Of a stretch of DNA of 64,000 nt, positions 48,601-59,590 are shown piece after piece (positions within the stretch are counted from its first letter, which is position 1; each line of letters opens with the position of its first letter). The notes under the pieces were generated by a model that saw only the letters and a list, made by a program, of their open reading frames with translations, was not told where the DNA came from and made no database searches. The stretch is from Castor canadensis (lineage: Eukaryota > Chordata > Mammalia > Rodentia > Castoridae). The position numbers and the translations under genes are program-made. The DNA is taken from contig NC_133398.1 of NCBI RefSeq assembly GCF_047511655.1, forward strand, positions 38,693,638 to 38,757,637, read 5' to 3'.

Positions 48601-51600
48601 TCCCTGACAGAGTCCGGAGTCCCTCCCGCCTGGCCAGCTGCCCGCGCCTAATGCATTGCTAATAACCAGGGTCTAGTTTCACAAGCCCCCCTCCCCCGCT
48701 AACGAGCTACAGGCAGCAGCCCTGCGCGTCGCTGCGCACACGCCTTACAGTGGACCTGGCACACTGCCCACCACACACACACACACGGGAACATGCACAC
48801 ACACACGTGCCTCTCAGCAGGAACTATGTTCCATGCATGCACAGGACTAACATGCCAAGACCATGCATTGTGTTGTGTAGGACTGACCGCCACACTGACC
48901 TGGACAGAGAAAATATGCAGGCTCTGTGGCAAAAAAACATGTGTGGCCCATGACACGTCCTAGCCCTGTACCATGCCTCATAGACATCGGGGTTGGTTAG
49001 ATTTATGACTCTTTACAACTTGAATTTCACTCTGAACAGAATCTGTTCTCTACTATCTTTGATCTTGGAGAGAGGCAGGTGTGTGATTAAGAGAGGAAAG
49101 CAGAGAAAAACATCACTTGGATTTTTAGGAGGAAAATAGAGGCCAGGAATTGCAAAAGAATAGAGACCAGGAGGTCTATCAGGGGCTGTCTCAGCATAGA
49201 CAAGGGTGAGGCAAGTACTGGGACCCAGCATGGGTTCCTTGCATCACCTGCTCAGGACCTAACTAAGCCAGGAGGCCTGGGGGATTCATCTGACATCTGT
49301 AGCTGGCTGGTAGAGGACTCCAAGGCAAGGTGGATGGCAGTGAGTAGGGAGTTCCTGCAATTGAGAAGTCTCTGTCTTAAGGGGGTAGATTAAGGAGTCA
49401 GTGACAAGTTAGCAAAAAGCATCCAGCCTAGGGGCTGTTACTGCCAAGAGATCATTGGCTGCTGGGCAATATTCCTAGAGGTATGGTGCCACAAGCCCAC
49501 CAGTGAGGTGGCAATTCGATTTGCTCACCTTGGTTCTCTGCTTTGTCTTTGGGGAAAGACAAGATGTGGTCTACAGGCTAGGAAGGAGGGAGAAGGGGCC
49601 TACCGAGCCGAGATCTTTGCAGAAAGAGACTGGGGAGCCAGAAATAGGAGTCACCCTGACCCTTACCAGGGCCTCCCACATGAAGGCCAAAGACTCAGCA
49701 AAAATTAGAGGGCTTTCTATTCTCTTTGGATCTAACTACACATGCATGAATACACAAACACACATGCATGCACATGTGTCAACTTGTACAACTTGTCATG
49801 TCAGGTAGCCCAGACCCCAGTTTTCTGGGGGAGAAGATTAGAACAGGGACCAAAAGAGCCCTAAAGCCAGACATGGCCCAGAGCGGCCCCCTCCTCCGCC
49901 CCCGCCGGCTGCCCCTGTTTACGAGGCGGCTTAATGAGGCGGCGGGTGCCGCTGAGATGAACCAGAGCCCAGCCTGGGCCTGGGAGGGGCGCTGGACAGG
50001 CAGGGCAGCCTGGAGGGTGGGGGGAGACCAGCAGGATGGAGCCAGCCATTGGGGTGGGGTGGCAATGCCTTGAGGAAGAAATGGAGCAGCTGTCCTGCCA
50101 CCCCCAAGAGCTGCCCCCACCCTTTTCTGCCTTAGGCAGTGTGATAACCACGTGAAGGCCTTCACTTTGGGGAGGCCCCAGCCAGGCGGGTGGATGTACT
50201 GGGTATCTGGGAACTCAGACTCTGTGCTGGAACCCACAGCAGTGCTGGCTGAAGTCCATTTGGTACTTTCCCCATTGCTTAATCCTCATTATAACCCTAA
50301 GAGGTAGATACTATCATTAACACCAGTTTACAGATGGGGCTGCAAAGCCATGGGAGCTAAGTAACTTGATTACCTAGCTAGTAAGGGATGGAGCCAAAAT
50401 TTGAACTCAGGCAGCCTACCCCCAGTGTCAGTGTGCTTCAGCTGCTTGCTGATAGAAGAGGAGGGCACTGCACCATCCCTGGGCGCTCTCTCTCTCTGTT
50501 ACTCTTACTCTTGGTACCCCCAGGCTAGGACTGAGGTCAGAGTTCAGGCACACTGGGATTGTGAGTTGGAACAATAGCAGCATCATAACCACTGAGGGAA
50601 ATCATCCTGATTTCCCCTGAGATGTTCCAGTCTCCTTCAAGATTGCAGTACTGTCCATCAAGGCTGAAGTCCCTTAGGGTCTCCTCCCTGAGATGTCTTC
50701 ACTCTCCCACAGGGATATGCTCAGTGTGTCCCCTCTTCCTTGGGGAGGCCCTCATTCCCTCGAGGGGTGCCTTTGCTCTCCTTTCCCCAGAGGTGCCCTT
50801 GCTTCCTCTGGGTGTGTCTCACTCTCTGACCTCCAGAGGGATCTTACTCTCCATCCCATGGTCTGGCTGCAGGTGGAGCTGTCAGATGGCACAGCGCACA
50901 CCATCACAGATGCCTACGCTGGGAAAGAGTACATCATTCAGGTTGCAGCCAAGGACAATGAGATTGGGACATGGAGCGACTGGAGTGTGGCTGCCCATGC
51001 CACACCCTGGACTGAGGAACCACGACACCTCACCACTGAGGCCCAGGCCCCGGGTGAGCCTGCCCTTTGCCTCTGCTCCCTGTGGCTGTCATGGTCTGCC
51101 TTGTCACCTGGCCCTCTCCTGTTCCCTTCAGCTCCTTCCAGGAATAGGAACCTCTACTCCATACTCTCTGTAGTTGCTAGGCTCTCATCTGTCTGTCCAG
51201 TCTCTCTGTTCCTGGTCCTTGTTATCTAGACATCCTTGATAAGGGTTACTGGGTGTAGGGATCATTATGAGCTTTAGGAAACAGGATCTTCCTGATGGGG
51301 GAGGCAGGACACATTTGAAAGAAAGGAGACAGGGCTGTCTGTTGGGGGAGGCAGTACCAGTCTGATGCAATAAGCAGAAACAGTGTTCTTCATGAACTCC
51401 CAAATGTAGGTGGGACCCTAGCCTTGGGCCCTGCCCTGAGTTTCCCCCATGCTCCCTAGAGACCACGACCAGCACCACCAGCTCCCTGGCACCCCCACCC
51501 ACCACGAAGATCTGTGACCCTGAGGAGCTGGGCAGCGGTGGAGGACCCTCAGTACCCTTCTTGATCAGTGTCCCTGTCACTCTGGCCCTGGCTGCCGCTG

Positions 51601-51718
51601 CCACCACTGCCAGCAGTCTCCTGATATGGTAGGTTGAGGGGGGCTGGGCAGGAGGGGGAGCCTGAGGGACCCCCATCCCAGTCTCATCCCTCACAGCCCC
51701 ATACCCTGTCTCCCCAGA
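34882..51718 (+). CDS. CNTFR: Ciliary neurotrophic factor receptor subunit alpha, seven coding exons plus split stop (span)
   Basis: CNTFR is the GPI-anchored, ligand-binding alpha chain for CNTF (also CLCF1/CRLF1). It has no kinase or cytoplasmic tail and signals at the neuronal or muscle surface by assembling LIFR and gp130 (JAK/STAT). Joining the seven exons gives 372 codons plus TGA, equal to the human length as I remember it. Visible parts: signal peptide 1-22 with an alanine run at 14-18; Ig domain about 27-104 (C46-C89); FN3 domain 1 about 108-205 with the paired cytokine-receptor cysteines C116/C127 and C154/C164; FN3 domain 2 about 206-306 with WSDWS at 290-294; Thr/Ser stalk about 310-332; likely GPI site S342, followed by a hydrophobic tail ending SSLLI. 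N-glycosylation sequons are at N60, N70, N142 and N190. Intron phases are 1,1,2,1,0,1,2. No frameshift or early stop is seen. Identification rests on recognising the protein, which is nearly identical to human and mouse CNTFR from memory. Confidence 0.98.
36605..36650 (+). repeat. (TC)n microsatellite
   Basis: About 22 TC units. Confidence 0.95.
37825..37940. promoter_or_regulatory. Palindromic homeobox-type motif block in CNTFR intron
   Basis: It holds an imperfect inverted repeat at 37831-37882: the left arm starts GTTAAC and ends TAATTAAG, the right arm starts CTTAATT and ends GTTAAC. Around the centre lies GGCCACTGGCC. A third GTTAAC lies at about 37950. The AT-rich sites stand out in GC-rich surroundings. 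A regulatory role is inferred. Confidence 0.3.
39028..39120 (-). repeat. ID-type SINE just before CNTFR exon 4
   Basis: An antisense copy (agggcttgaactcagg, gctctaccacttgagccata) ends 74 bases before the exon. It is followed by a 16-base direct repeat, ccctcatgtataagct, at 39118-39133 and 39138-39153. Confidence 0.85.
39195..39428 (+). CDS. CNTFR: CNTFR exon 4: immunoglobulin-like domain
   Basis: The exon is 234 bases long and encodes residues 29-107. The acceptor is the cccacag ending at 39194 and the donor is gtaagt at 39429. The Ig fold is shown by C46 (LPCGT), W57 (TWRVN) and the SGLYAC motif ending in C89. Sequons N60 (NGT) and N70 (NGS) are present. In the receptor this N-terminal domain lies outside the two-domain cytokine-binding module. 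Phase 1 in and phase 1 out is typical for an Ig exon. Confidence 0.97.
39950..41120 (+). repeat. Old interspersed repeat, unnamed family (copy 3 of 5, in pieces)
   Basis: Pieces at about 39950-40250 (gagagtgacatggtctgaat) and 40730-41120 (agaattgaaccctgaagacc, cagcacgtaaggggttgatg) match successive parts of one repeat. The middle is unclear. Confidence 0.4.
41171..41220 (+). repeat. 20-base tandem repeat, 2.5 copies
   Basis: Units of the type tgtctaggagacacctag recur at 20-base spacing. The third is partial. Confidence 0.85.
45782..45899 (+). CDS. CNTFR: CNTFR exon 5: first half of FN3 domain 1
   Basis: The 118-base exon encodes residues 107-146. The acceptor AG is at 45780-45781 and the donor gtgagt starts at 45900. 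It contains LPPREPVLSC (C116), the GFYCSW motif (C127, W129) that marks the cytokine-receptor homology region, and sequon N142 (NVT). It enters in phase 1 and leaves in phase 2. Confidence 0.97.
46072..46238 (+). CDS. CNTFR: CNTFR exon 6: second half of FN3 domain 1
   Basis: The 167-base exon encodes residues 146-202. The acceptor is ctccccag ending at 46071 and the donor is gtgcgt at 46239. It carries C154 and C164, the second conserved cysteine pair of the cytokine-binding module, and sequon N190 (NAT). The intron between exons 5 and 6 is only 172 bases. Confidence 0.97.
46239..47476 (+). other. CNTFR intron between exons 6 and 7
   Basis: 1,238 bases, with a TGTGCATG-rich stretch near 46.33-46.45 kb and C-rich pyrimidine sequence at 46.67-46.83 kb. 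Nothing coding was seen. Confidence 0.7.
47477..47640 (+). CDS. CNTFR: CNTFR exon 7: hinge and first half of FN3 domain 2
   Basis: The 164-base exon encodes residues 202-256. The acceptor is ctaaacag ending at 47476 and the donor is gtgagt at 47641. It starts with the KPDPPENV linker typical of the hinge between the two receptor domains, continues through LEVTWQTPSTWP and ends in DQWQH. The exon ends on a codon boundary. Confidence 0.97.
47754..47850 (+). repeat. 48-base tandem duplication
   Basis: Two nearly identical units begin gaggcttttcaggggagg, at 47754 and 47802, about 110 bases after exon 7. Confidence 0.9.
50268..50425 (+). repeat. MIR 3' half
   Basis: It has the MIR tail pattern: cctcattataaccctaagag, ccagtttacagatgggg, ctagtaagggatggagcc. 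Confidence 0.8.
50873..51053 (+). CDS. CNTFR: CNTFR exon 8: second half of FN3 domain 2 with WSXWS box
   Basis: The 181-base exon encodes residues 257-316 plus one base. The acceptor is ggctgcag ending at 50872 and the donor is gtgagc at 51054. It contains YIIQVAAKDN and the class I cytokine-receptor signature WSDWS (residues 290-294), needed for folding in this family. Residue 316 is Pro. Confidence 0.97.
51054..51459 (+). other. CNTFR intron between exons 8 and 9
   Basis: 406 bases, gtgagc to tag. Nothing notable was seen. Confidence 0.8.
51460..51628 (+). CDS. CNTFR: CNTFR exon 9: stalk and GPI-anchor signal
   Basis: The 169-base exon encodes residues 317-372 and the first two bases (TG) of the stop codon. 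The acceptor is ctccctag ending at 51459 and the donor is gtaggt at 51629. It begins with a Thr/Ser run, then the SLAPPPTTKICDP stalk, a small-residue site around S342-G345 suited to GPI transfer, and a hydrophobic Ala/Leu tail ending SSLLI. The tail is removed when the protein is anchored. Confidence 0.96.
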
Positions 51719-52366
51719 GCCCGGCATCCCATGAGGACATGCCAGAGCACCTGCAGAGGAGCAGGAGGCCGGAACTGAGCTTGCAGACCCCGGTTTCTAT
51801 TTTGCACACGGGCAGGAGGACCTTTTGCATTCTCTTCAGACACAATTTGTAGAGACCCCGGCGGGCCCGGGCCTGCCGTCCCCTAGCCTTGCCACACCAA
51901 GCTACCCCCCCCTCCTTCTCTCAGGGGAGGAGGACCATGCAGCTAACCCACCCACCAAAGACCCTCCCCCCTTACCTTGCCCCCTGGGGCTGGACTCTCC
52001 AACGCCAGCGACTCCCAGGAGCCCTTGGGGGGCCTGAGGGGAGCCCCTCGCATCCATATTTTCTCCTCCTGCCCCAGCCTCCTGTCTGTCCCAGGGTCTC
52101 TGTTGCCACCATCAGATTATAAGCTCCTGACACTGGGGGGGCCCAGCCATCCCCCTCCTCCCAGTGCCCACGCTTTTCAGTCCTAACCTCTGCCCCTGTT
52201 TTGTACAACCCTCCCCTGACCCTATCCTACCCCCCAGTATTTAATGCCCTGTCAGTCCCTTCTAGTCTGACTCAATGGTAACTTGCTGTATTTGAATTTT
52301 TTATAGATGTATATACAGGGGTGGGAGGTTGTGGGGGGGGTTCTCATTAAACACCACCATTTCATG
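51718..52366 (+). other. CNTFR: CNTFR exon 10: last base of the stop codon and the whole 3' UTR
   Basis: The acceptor is tctccccag ending at 51717. The first base (A) completes TGA, so the rest of the exon is untranslated. The sequence is C-rich and ends with an AT-rich stretch and ATTAAA at 52346-52351. The 3' end about 15 bases further on is an estimate. Confidence 0.85.
52346..52351 (+). terminator. CNTFR polyadenylation signal ATTAAA
   Basis: ATTAAA, the common variant of AATAAA, lies about 630 bases into the 3' UTR exon, just before an ACCACCA stretch. No AATAAA occurs nearer the stop codon. The cleavage point is inferred at about 52365-52370. Confidence 0.8.
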
Positions 52367-52754
52367 AGTCCTTGGAACAGAGCCACTTTGGGAGGGTACT
52401 CCTCTTCCAAGGACCCTTTCCCTGAAGGCCTGGAGGAGGAAAGGGAAGATGGTTGGGGAAGATGGGGAGACAGTTCAGCTTTCAGGCAGATGTATCTAGG
52501 CACAGTGTTCTCTACTGCCTCAGGATTTGGGCTTCCCTGGAGTATGCAGCCCAGAGCAAACTTGGAAGAAACAGGTCCCAGTGGGGGCTGGTCCCACACG
52601 GGGGTATTTGGGGTATTGGGTCAGTCCTGTAAGTTTCTGAAGTCCTGGCTGGGCCAGAGGCCTCTCAAGGATCATTTCCAGAGTTGCTTTCCAGGAGGAG
52701 ATGGAAGATAGTGGGGAGGCTAGGCCTCATCCTTTGGGCAGGCACGCGTGCGTG

Positions 52755-52788
<34 letters not shown>
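52755..52788 (+). repeat. (GT)n microsatellite
   Basis: About fifteen GT units preceded by cgcgtgcgtgcatg. Confidence 0.95.
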
Positions 52789-55700
52789 GAAACAGACCAA
52801 AGGGGTCAGCAGGTTGGGCCTAGGGCTCAGCAAGGCCACAAGGTCTCAGAGCACAGATCCTGTGTGCTTAGGGGTGAACTTGTACTTCAGGCCTGGAATT
52901 ACGGAGTATAGGTTGACCCCCAGGATTAGATTAGTTAGGACTCAGTGTGGAGCTGAGGAGGGGAAGGGCTTTGATTTACTGGATAGACAGTCTTTAGTCC
53001 AGATCTATGCCCTTCCAGTACCTAAACTGGGGTCCAAGGTTCCTTTGACTTCTAGCTGCTCCAGGCCTGCTAAGATCTAGCTCCCCTGAAAGAGGGGGAT
53101 TCACAGTGCCTAGAGCACTAGTGATTGGGCCTGAACAAGGCACAGTCTCTGAGGGACTGCAGAATAAGGTGGCTGGCTCTCCCCAGGCTGGAAGAGAGTG
53201 TGTTCCAGGTGAGAAATTTGTGAAGCAAAGATGTGTCACCAGTGAGACCTGCAGCTTTCAAGCTGAATAGTCCCAACTGTGGGAGTGTATGGCCCCTCAC
53301 TCACAGAAAGAGTGATCCCAGGATGGACATTCTGAGAAGTGCCCTGAACTCCCAGTTCTGCCTATCTGTTTGGTCCCTGTGTAGTGTGGCTCAGGGCAGA
53401 ACCTGTACTTCAGGTCCAGCAGAAGAGAGAGTAAGGGATTGGCAACTGTCTTGCCCACGGACATTGTATTTCTGGAGTGGGTTGGTGGAAGTTAGAGGGT
53501 CTCTGACTTTTGCTGCCTTTCTACCTTGGTCATCCCTTACCCACCCACCGCCCACCCAGGGCTTGGGCATCAGCAATCTGGCCTCCATTAGCAACATGGG
53601 AAAGCAATTATGTGGAGCCTGGGGAGGAGGGAGCAAAAGTAGGGGAGGGGGCCTGCTGGAGCCTTAGAGGCTGATGGAGGGGAGGACTGGGGTATCTCCC
53701 TGCCCACAACCCTAAGAGAAATCCAGCCCCCTCCCAAGCCCTGCTGGGCATTGTCACTGCCTCTAGACTGGGCCTAGGGGTGGCCATCCTTCCTTGCAAA
53801 TCCTGGTCCTTCTACGTCACAAAGATCACCTTGGAGGGTCTTGGATGCTGTCTACTGCTGACTCCCTTGAGTACTGTCCCTCCACCTTCCTTTCCCATGG
53901 CGGTTCTGAAGAGCCTGGGATAAGAATAGACTTCAGTTCTTGGAGCTAGAACAGAACCCAGAAAATTAAAACACTACTGAGGGGCCAGGGGGAATGAGAG
54001 GGTTGGATCTCAGAGCCAATGTGCACAGTAGGCCAGCCTTCCAGCCCACTAGTTCTTTATGTTACCCCAAGGTGCACTGGAGATGGGGACAACCTCTCTA
54101 TGTTGTGTTCTATGAGGTCCTTGGCCACCTGATCTCTATTCCCATTCTTAGAACTCCAGACTCCTATAGTCCTCTCCTTTTCTTGCTGAACCCTGTGTTT
54201 GCCTCTTCCATTCCATTCTCAGAATATGACTTCGTCCTGGTCCCTGTCTTTGTATCTCTCTGTATATCTCTATACCATCTTTGTCTCTCTGTACATCTCC
54301 ATCTGTTATCTCTTACCCAGTCTGTTCCCTTTGTTTCCATTTCTCCTCGTTTCCATCCTTGTCTTTGTATCTTCCTCTTCCTGGGCTTTGTCAATCTCTC
54401 TTTTTTGTCTCTCTCTCTCCTTCCCCCTTCCCCCATTTCTGTGTCTTTATCTCTGTATCTCCATCCCCATCCCTTATCTGTGCTTCTCTGTGTATATCTC
54501 TATCACCATCCTTGTCTTTCTCTGTGTGCATCTCTATCACTGACTTCATTTCTTGTCTCAGTCTCTCTTCACTGATTCTGCCATTCCTTCTTTCTTTGCC
54601 TCCCTCTGTGTGTTCCCACCCTGGTCCAGACCCCAGCCCGTGGCCACTGCTTCTCCCAGGCCTGAGCCAGGGGCTGTCCTGGATTCTGCTGCCCCCTCTC
54701 GGCCACCTGCCTGCCCTTCTTTCCTGCTCCCAGGCTGGTGACTTGTCAGCCCAGAAATCCCACATCTGTGTTCCCAGCAGCCAGCCAGGAGAAAGGGACC
54801 CATTAGGCAGAACTCCTTTCTGGGCAGCTGCTGGCCCTGACAACTCTCCAGAGCAGGGAGCTCACTACTTCTATAGGTTGGGACTCAGAAAGTTCATTCT
54901 CACATGCAGAGAACAGAGTGCTTGGCTCCATATCCCAGCTGTGTGTCCTCCACCTGTGTGTCTTTATGTCCTAAGGCCCACGTGTCCACTCTACCCCCAT
55001 CCCAGAGCCACTGACCCTCAGAAGGGACCTGTCTGGGAATGCAGGGATGGAGAGCCCTGGGGGCAGAAAGAATTGGGGCACAATTCCTCCCAGGCTCCCC
55101 ACTCTTCTGGAGGGGAAAGAGATGAGGTCTGAGGAAAGAAATAGGCTAGGCTTTATTGTCACTATGATGAGGAAGGCTAACCCAAAGGTGAGTGGGTCTG
55201 GTAGACCTGTATGACAGGATCAGCCTGAGGAGGGCTGGTGTGGGACATGCTTTGCAAAGGATCTTGTTTGAAAGGATCAGTCTATGGGGTCGGTTGATGG
55301 GTCCAGACAGGAGACTCATCTGAAGGACGTGCGTGTAAGGGACAAGATCACTGGTCCTAGTTTGCCTGGGACTTTTTCAGTTATAAGCACTAAATACCTC
55401 AAATCTTGGGAAATCCTTCTGTTCCAGGAAAATCGGGACAGGTGATCACTCTCCCTGAGAAGGTCTTGCTAACTGCATCAGTCTGGGTGGGCAGACTCGT
55501 CTGTAGGATATCTGAGAGTTCTTGGTCTTACAGGTCACTTTGAGGGGAGGCTTCTTTGGGCAAGGACCAGGCCAAAAAGGAGATGGATAGTTCTTGTGGG
55601 GTAGTAGCTTGGGAGTGGCCACCAGGGGGCAGGGCAGGTTCTCAGGAGATTTTTGAGGCAATGGCCCCAGCCAGACTATGGGGCTGTGTGCAACCAATGT

Positions 55701-56929
55701 CCACAATAGCAAGTGCCACTGCTGTTGTGCGCAAGTTGTGGTGATGGCGTGCAGCTGAGCACTGCGTTTGTGTTTTCGCATGGCTATGTGACCAGAGTCC
55801 ACTGGTGGCCCATGAGTGAAAGGCTTATGTTAGAGAATGCTGGTGTGGCCATGGCTGAGGCCTTCCCTCTGGCTGTAGAGAAGACAGCAGGAGTACCTTG
55901 GGACTCAACAAGACAAGGAGGCAGTGGAGTGGAACAGCAGACAAGCTTCCCTGGGAGGGGCTGAGGATGGGAAAAGAGACCTGGAAGGACCTGAACACCA
56001 GAGGATTCCTTGAGATTCTAGACACAAGCATTTGGTCACACACAGGGCAGTCCCCCGACCAGTCTGCATGCACCACACCTACCTGCCCACTCGCCAGCTT
56101 CTCTACTACTTTTTCAGCTCCTCCAGCTGGACTCCCCCGTTCCCTAATTTTTGCTCCTATGTTCTCCTACTTCCATGCCTTGGCTAGTGCTGCGCTTCTG
56201 CCCAGGACACTTTCCTGTGAATCCTATGTGGTCCCTCTATTGCTACCCTGTGAAATGCTCTCTGCTGACTCCAAGACACCCACTGTGCTGAGGCCTACTT
56301 CTGTGGACCCTGTGTCATCCCAGGGAGCTGAAAGTGCTGGGGGCTAGGGCTGCCAGAATCTTGCCCAGAGGAAGACACCTGAGGGAAGAGGTACAGAAAG
56401 GCAAAGGTGGCATTGGACAACAAAAGTGAAGCTATCACAGAATCCCCCACTGTATCTCCACTAATAAAATGAACGGAAGTCAAAACAAAAACACTGCTCT
56501 AAACTTACCAATTCTAACCAAATAAATCTTTTAAATATAAACCCTTAAATATGATAAGCAGAAGAAAGTAACACACCTCCTACCTCCATTCCCCAAAGTA
56601 ACACTGAGAAGGTGAACCAACAAAAAATACCAAGGATTCTTCATTAATATCCTAGAATCTGAGAGAAGTGAACCACCAGATGAGTAGGTAAGTTTAGGGA
56701 GAGTCTGAAAAAAAAAAAACTTTTTAAGTAAATGCCCTTTTGTTCTTCCATGACACCTCAGCAGAGGAAGAAGAGCTTGGCATCTTTCATAGTGTGGGTC
56801 TGAGGTTGCCCAGGCCAAGCCAAAGCTACAGAAATGGAATATGCTGTCCTCCAGTTGGGATAAGATGTACGAAAGGGCCTCAGGTGAGAGAGAGTATTTA
56901 GGTGCCATCAAGGTCAACAAGAAGCCTTA

Positions 56930-58420
56930 GCCAAGCCACCCTCAGACCATAGAATTGGGAGGGTGGAGATGGAAAGCAACAGTCAATTTCCAGGGAAGAT
57001 AAACTGGTCCAGACAAGATGGGAAATGCTCAAGGATCCATACTCTAGGGCAAGGAGAGGTCTACTAAATAAAAGCAATGGTAGACAACAGTAAGAGAAGC
57101 AAATAATGGCATGAACTTTAGGCACATGCACCAAAACCAGATTATAGTCAGGAAGGAAGGAAAGAGGGAAAGTAAGAAGAGAGAAGGAAGGAATCCAGGA
57201 AGAAAATGCAAAAAATAGATGAAGAACCCAATCTAGAAGCAAACAAAACTGAAGGAATAAAAGCAGATTCCTGGCAAGTTCTTCCTGATGTTGAAGGCCT
57301 TATTAATAGTATGAAATCAATATGACAAAGAACCCAAGGACAAGATGATAAAACAACATAATGCAGTGAACAGGGAGATTAGAGAACTAAGAGAAAATAA
57401 TGAAGACCAAAATAATAATATTACATATGTAACAAGCTAGAAACAGTAAAACACAGTGGATATGGCTAAAAATCAAAGCAACGTTGTATAGGAAAGGCAC
57501 ATGAGATACTGCAAGTAAATGTGGTGGGAAAAGATAAAGATATTAAAGCAATTAGAAGATAATAGGACAAAGAGAGCAACCATAAAGCATAACTATTAGC
57601 AGTCTTAAGTCTTCAAAAGCTGGGACACAAAAAAGATATTAAGGTATGAAATACGGGGAAAAAAAAATCCCCAAATGAAGGAAGAACCGAATATTCAACT
57701 TGAGAAAAAAAAAAAAAAACACACACACACCATATACCCGAATACTGACACAAAATAATTGACATTAAGACATTGATTCAGTTACCAAACTTCAAAAATA
57801 CTGCAGGCACCAAGACAGAAGCAAGTCACAAATCAATCTGATCTCAGACTTCTTCAAGGCAAATTTGAAAAACAAAGATAACTGAGCAATATTTACAAAG
57901 TTCTGAGGGTAAAAAAGTTTCACCCAATCCAGGTGTTGGTGTCTCACACCTGTAATCCCAGCTACTTGGGAGGCTGAGCTCAGGAGGATTGCAGTTCAAG
58001 GCCAGTCTGGGCAAGTATTTCATGCGATCTGGTCTCCAAAATAACCAGTAAAATGGACTCGAGGTATGGCTCAAGTGGTAGAGTGCCAGTTTTGTGAGTA
58101 CCTGCTTTGCAAGCGCGCAAGCCCTCAGTTCAAACCCCAGTCTCGTCCCTCCCCCAAAAAAGTGTCACCCAAACCCATAACCAAAAGTGTTGATCTCAAT
58201 CTTGAATTTGGAGGCTAGAAAACTCATGAACCTTTCTAAAACAAAAACAAAAACGACTCGATGAAATCCAGTCAGCCAAGAGATTAATCAAAACCAGGAA
58301 CTGAGGAAGGGAGATTCATGGTAAAAGGACTGGTGGTGACATTCATTCCACTTAGGTTAAGATTAAACTATGGGAATTTTAGTTGCAAGCAGAATGTAAA
58401 TACTATAAATCCTGATGAAG
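56930..58420 (+). repeat. A-rich old LINE (L1/HAL1-like) relic, split by a SINE
   Basis: The text is purine- and A-rich on the + strand, with phrases such as gagcaatatttacaaagttc followed by tgagggtaaaaaag that recall old L1 or HAL1 sequence. A dimeric SINE interrupts it at 57928-58155. No open frame remains. The family call is tentative. Confidence 0.4.
57928..58155 (+). repeat. Dimeric SINE (B1-like plus ID-like) with target-site duplication
   Basis: The left monomer reads cacctgtaatcccagctact, the right one reads ggtatggctcaagtggtaga and cagttcaaaccccag. It is flanked by 17-base copies of aaaaaagtttcacccaa at 57911-57927 and 58156-58172 with one mismatch, which proves retroposition of the whole dimer as a unit. 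Confidence 0.92.
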
Positions 58421-58984
58421 TAAAAGCAACACTGACAACGTAATCTGGGGTGGAGAGGAGTGGTGGGTGGGAGGGCAGAGCCAGTTAGTTAATAGTGTAT
58501 AAAACTGAAACATAATGGTAAAAATCCTATTCCGACCTCTTATTTGGAATCATTTTCCTAACTTGAGAGAAGTCTTTTAGGAATGACTAGTTTTTGAGGT
58601 GAGGAAGTAATTTAGCTGAAGTTCAGTTATTCCTTCCCTTTCAGTTTCTTTTGCCTCTGTTAAGTTCAAGTAGAAGGACATTTTCTACTTTTGGCTTAAA
58701 AAATAGCCTGTATAGCATGTCCCATTAGAACTGTAAGATAGTGCTACTCTTAGATATCTTTCTGTTTGTCTGGCTCTCACTCTATACCTCTCTGTCTCTT
58801 TCTCCATATGTATATGCGTACTAAATCATAACACCAGTCATTTCTGGGTGGTGAAACTGAGTGATTCATTGCATCTTTCATGTATTCTTTTGTATGGCTT
58901 ATAGATAATGTTAATAATAGTATGTATCTTTTTCAGTATGTTTTTAAAATGTCTGCATCTATTTATCTACCTGTCTACTTATCT

Positions 58985-59095
58985 AGGTCTAAAGCAAATC
59001 ACTTAGCCTCCGTGAGCCTCAGATTCCTCATCTTTAATGTCAGGATAACTAACTTTAGACTAGAGGGCATTTTGAAGATTGTGAGATAATATGCC
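58985..59095 (+). repeat. MIR core fragment
   Basis: aatcacttagcctccgtgag and gattcctcatctttaatg, with a tail gattgtgagataatatgcc, fit a MIR in sense orientation. Confidence 0.75.
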
Positions 59096-59099
59096 ACCC

Positions 59100-59590
59100 T
59101 ACTTGTGTTAGGCTGAATAACACCTGATATGTCCAAGTCCTACTTTCCCAGAACCTGTGAATATTACCTTATATGACAAAAGGGACTTTGCAGATGTGAT
59201 TAAATGAAGAATCTTGAGATGGGAAGGTTATCCTGGATTATCCAGATAAGCCTGATTTAATCATAATGACTCTAAAAGGAAAGAAGAGGAAGGGGTCAGA
59301 GCAGGTGATGGGATGATGGGGGAAGAGATTGGAGAGATGTGCTTTGAGGGTGGAGCAAGGGCCCATGAGCCAAGGAATACAAGCAGCCAGTAGAAGGGAA
59401 AAGGCAAGGAAACAGATTCTCCTTTCAAAGCCTACAGAAGGAACCAGCCTTGTAGACACCTTGACTTTAGCCCAGTGAAATGTATTTCAGGCCTCCAACC
59501 TTTCAGACTTTGAGAGAATAAATCTGTGTGGTTCGAAGCCACTAAGTTTATTATAGTAATTTGTTGCAGCAGTAACAGGAAACTAACATT
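59100..59590 (+). repeat. MaLR-type (MLT1-like) LTR relic
   Basis: About 490 bases match the general layout of old MaLR LTRs: gactttgcagatgtgattaa, atcctggattatccag, a promoter-like gagaataaa near the end, then a ttgttgcagcagtaacagga end. It is a solitary LTR with no internal region. Confidence 0.6.

Larger units (their letters stand above)
47641..50872 (+). other. CNTFR intron between exons 7 and 8
   Basis: 3,232 bases. It contains a 48-base tandem duplication at 47754-47850, CpG/homeobox-type blocks at 48.56-48.74 and 49.87-50.00 kb, and a MIR at 50.27-50.43 kb. No exon was seen. Confidence 0.6.

Noticed and set aside
54281-55132. 283-codon ORF downstream of CNTFR
   Set aside because: Its first half is pyrimidine-rich low-complexity sequence giving Ser/Leu/Pro repeats. 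No domain is visible.
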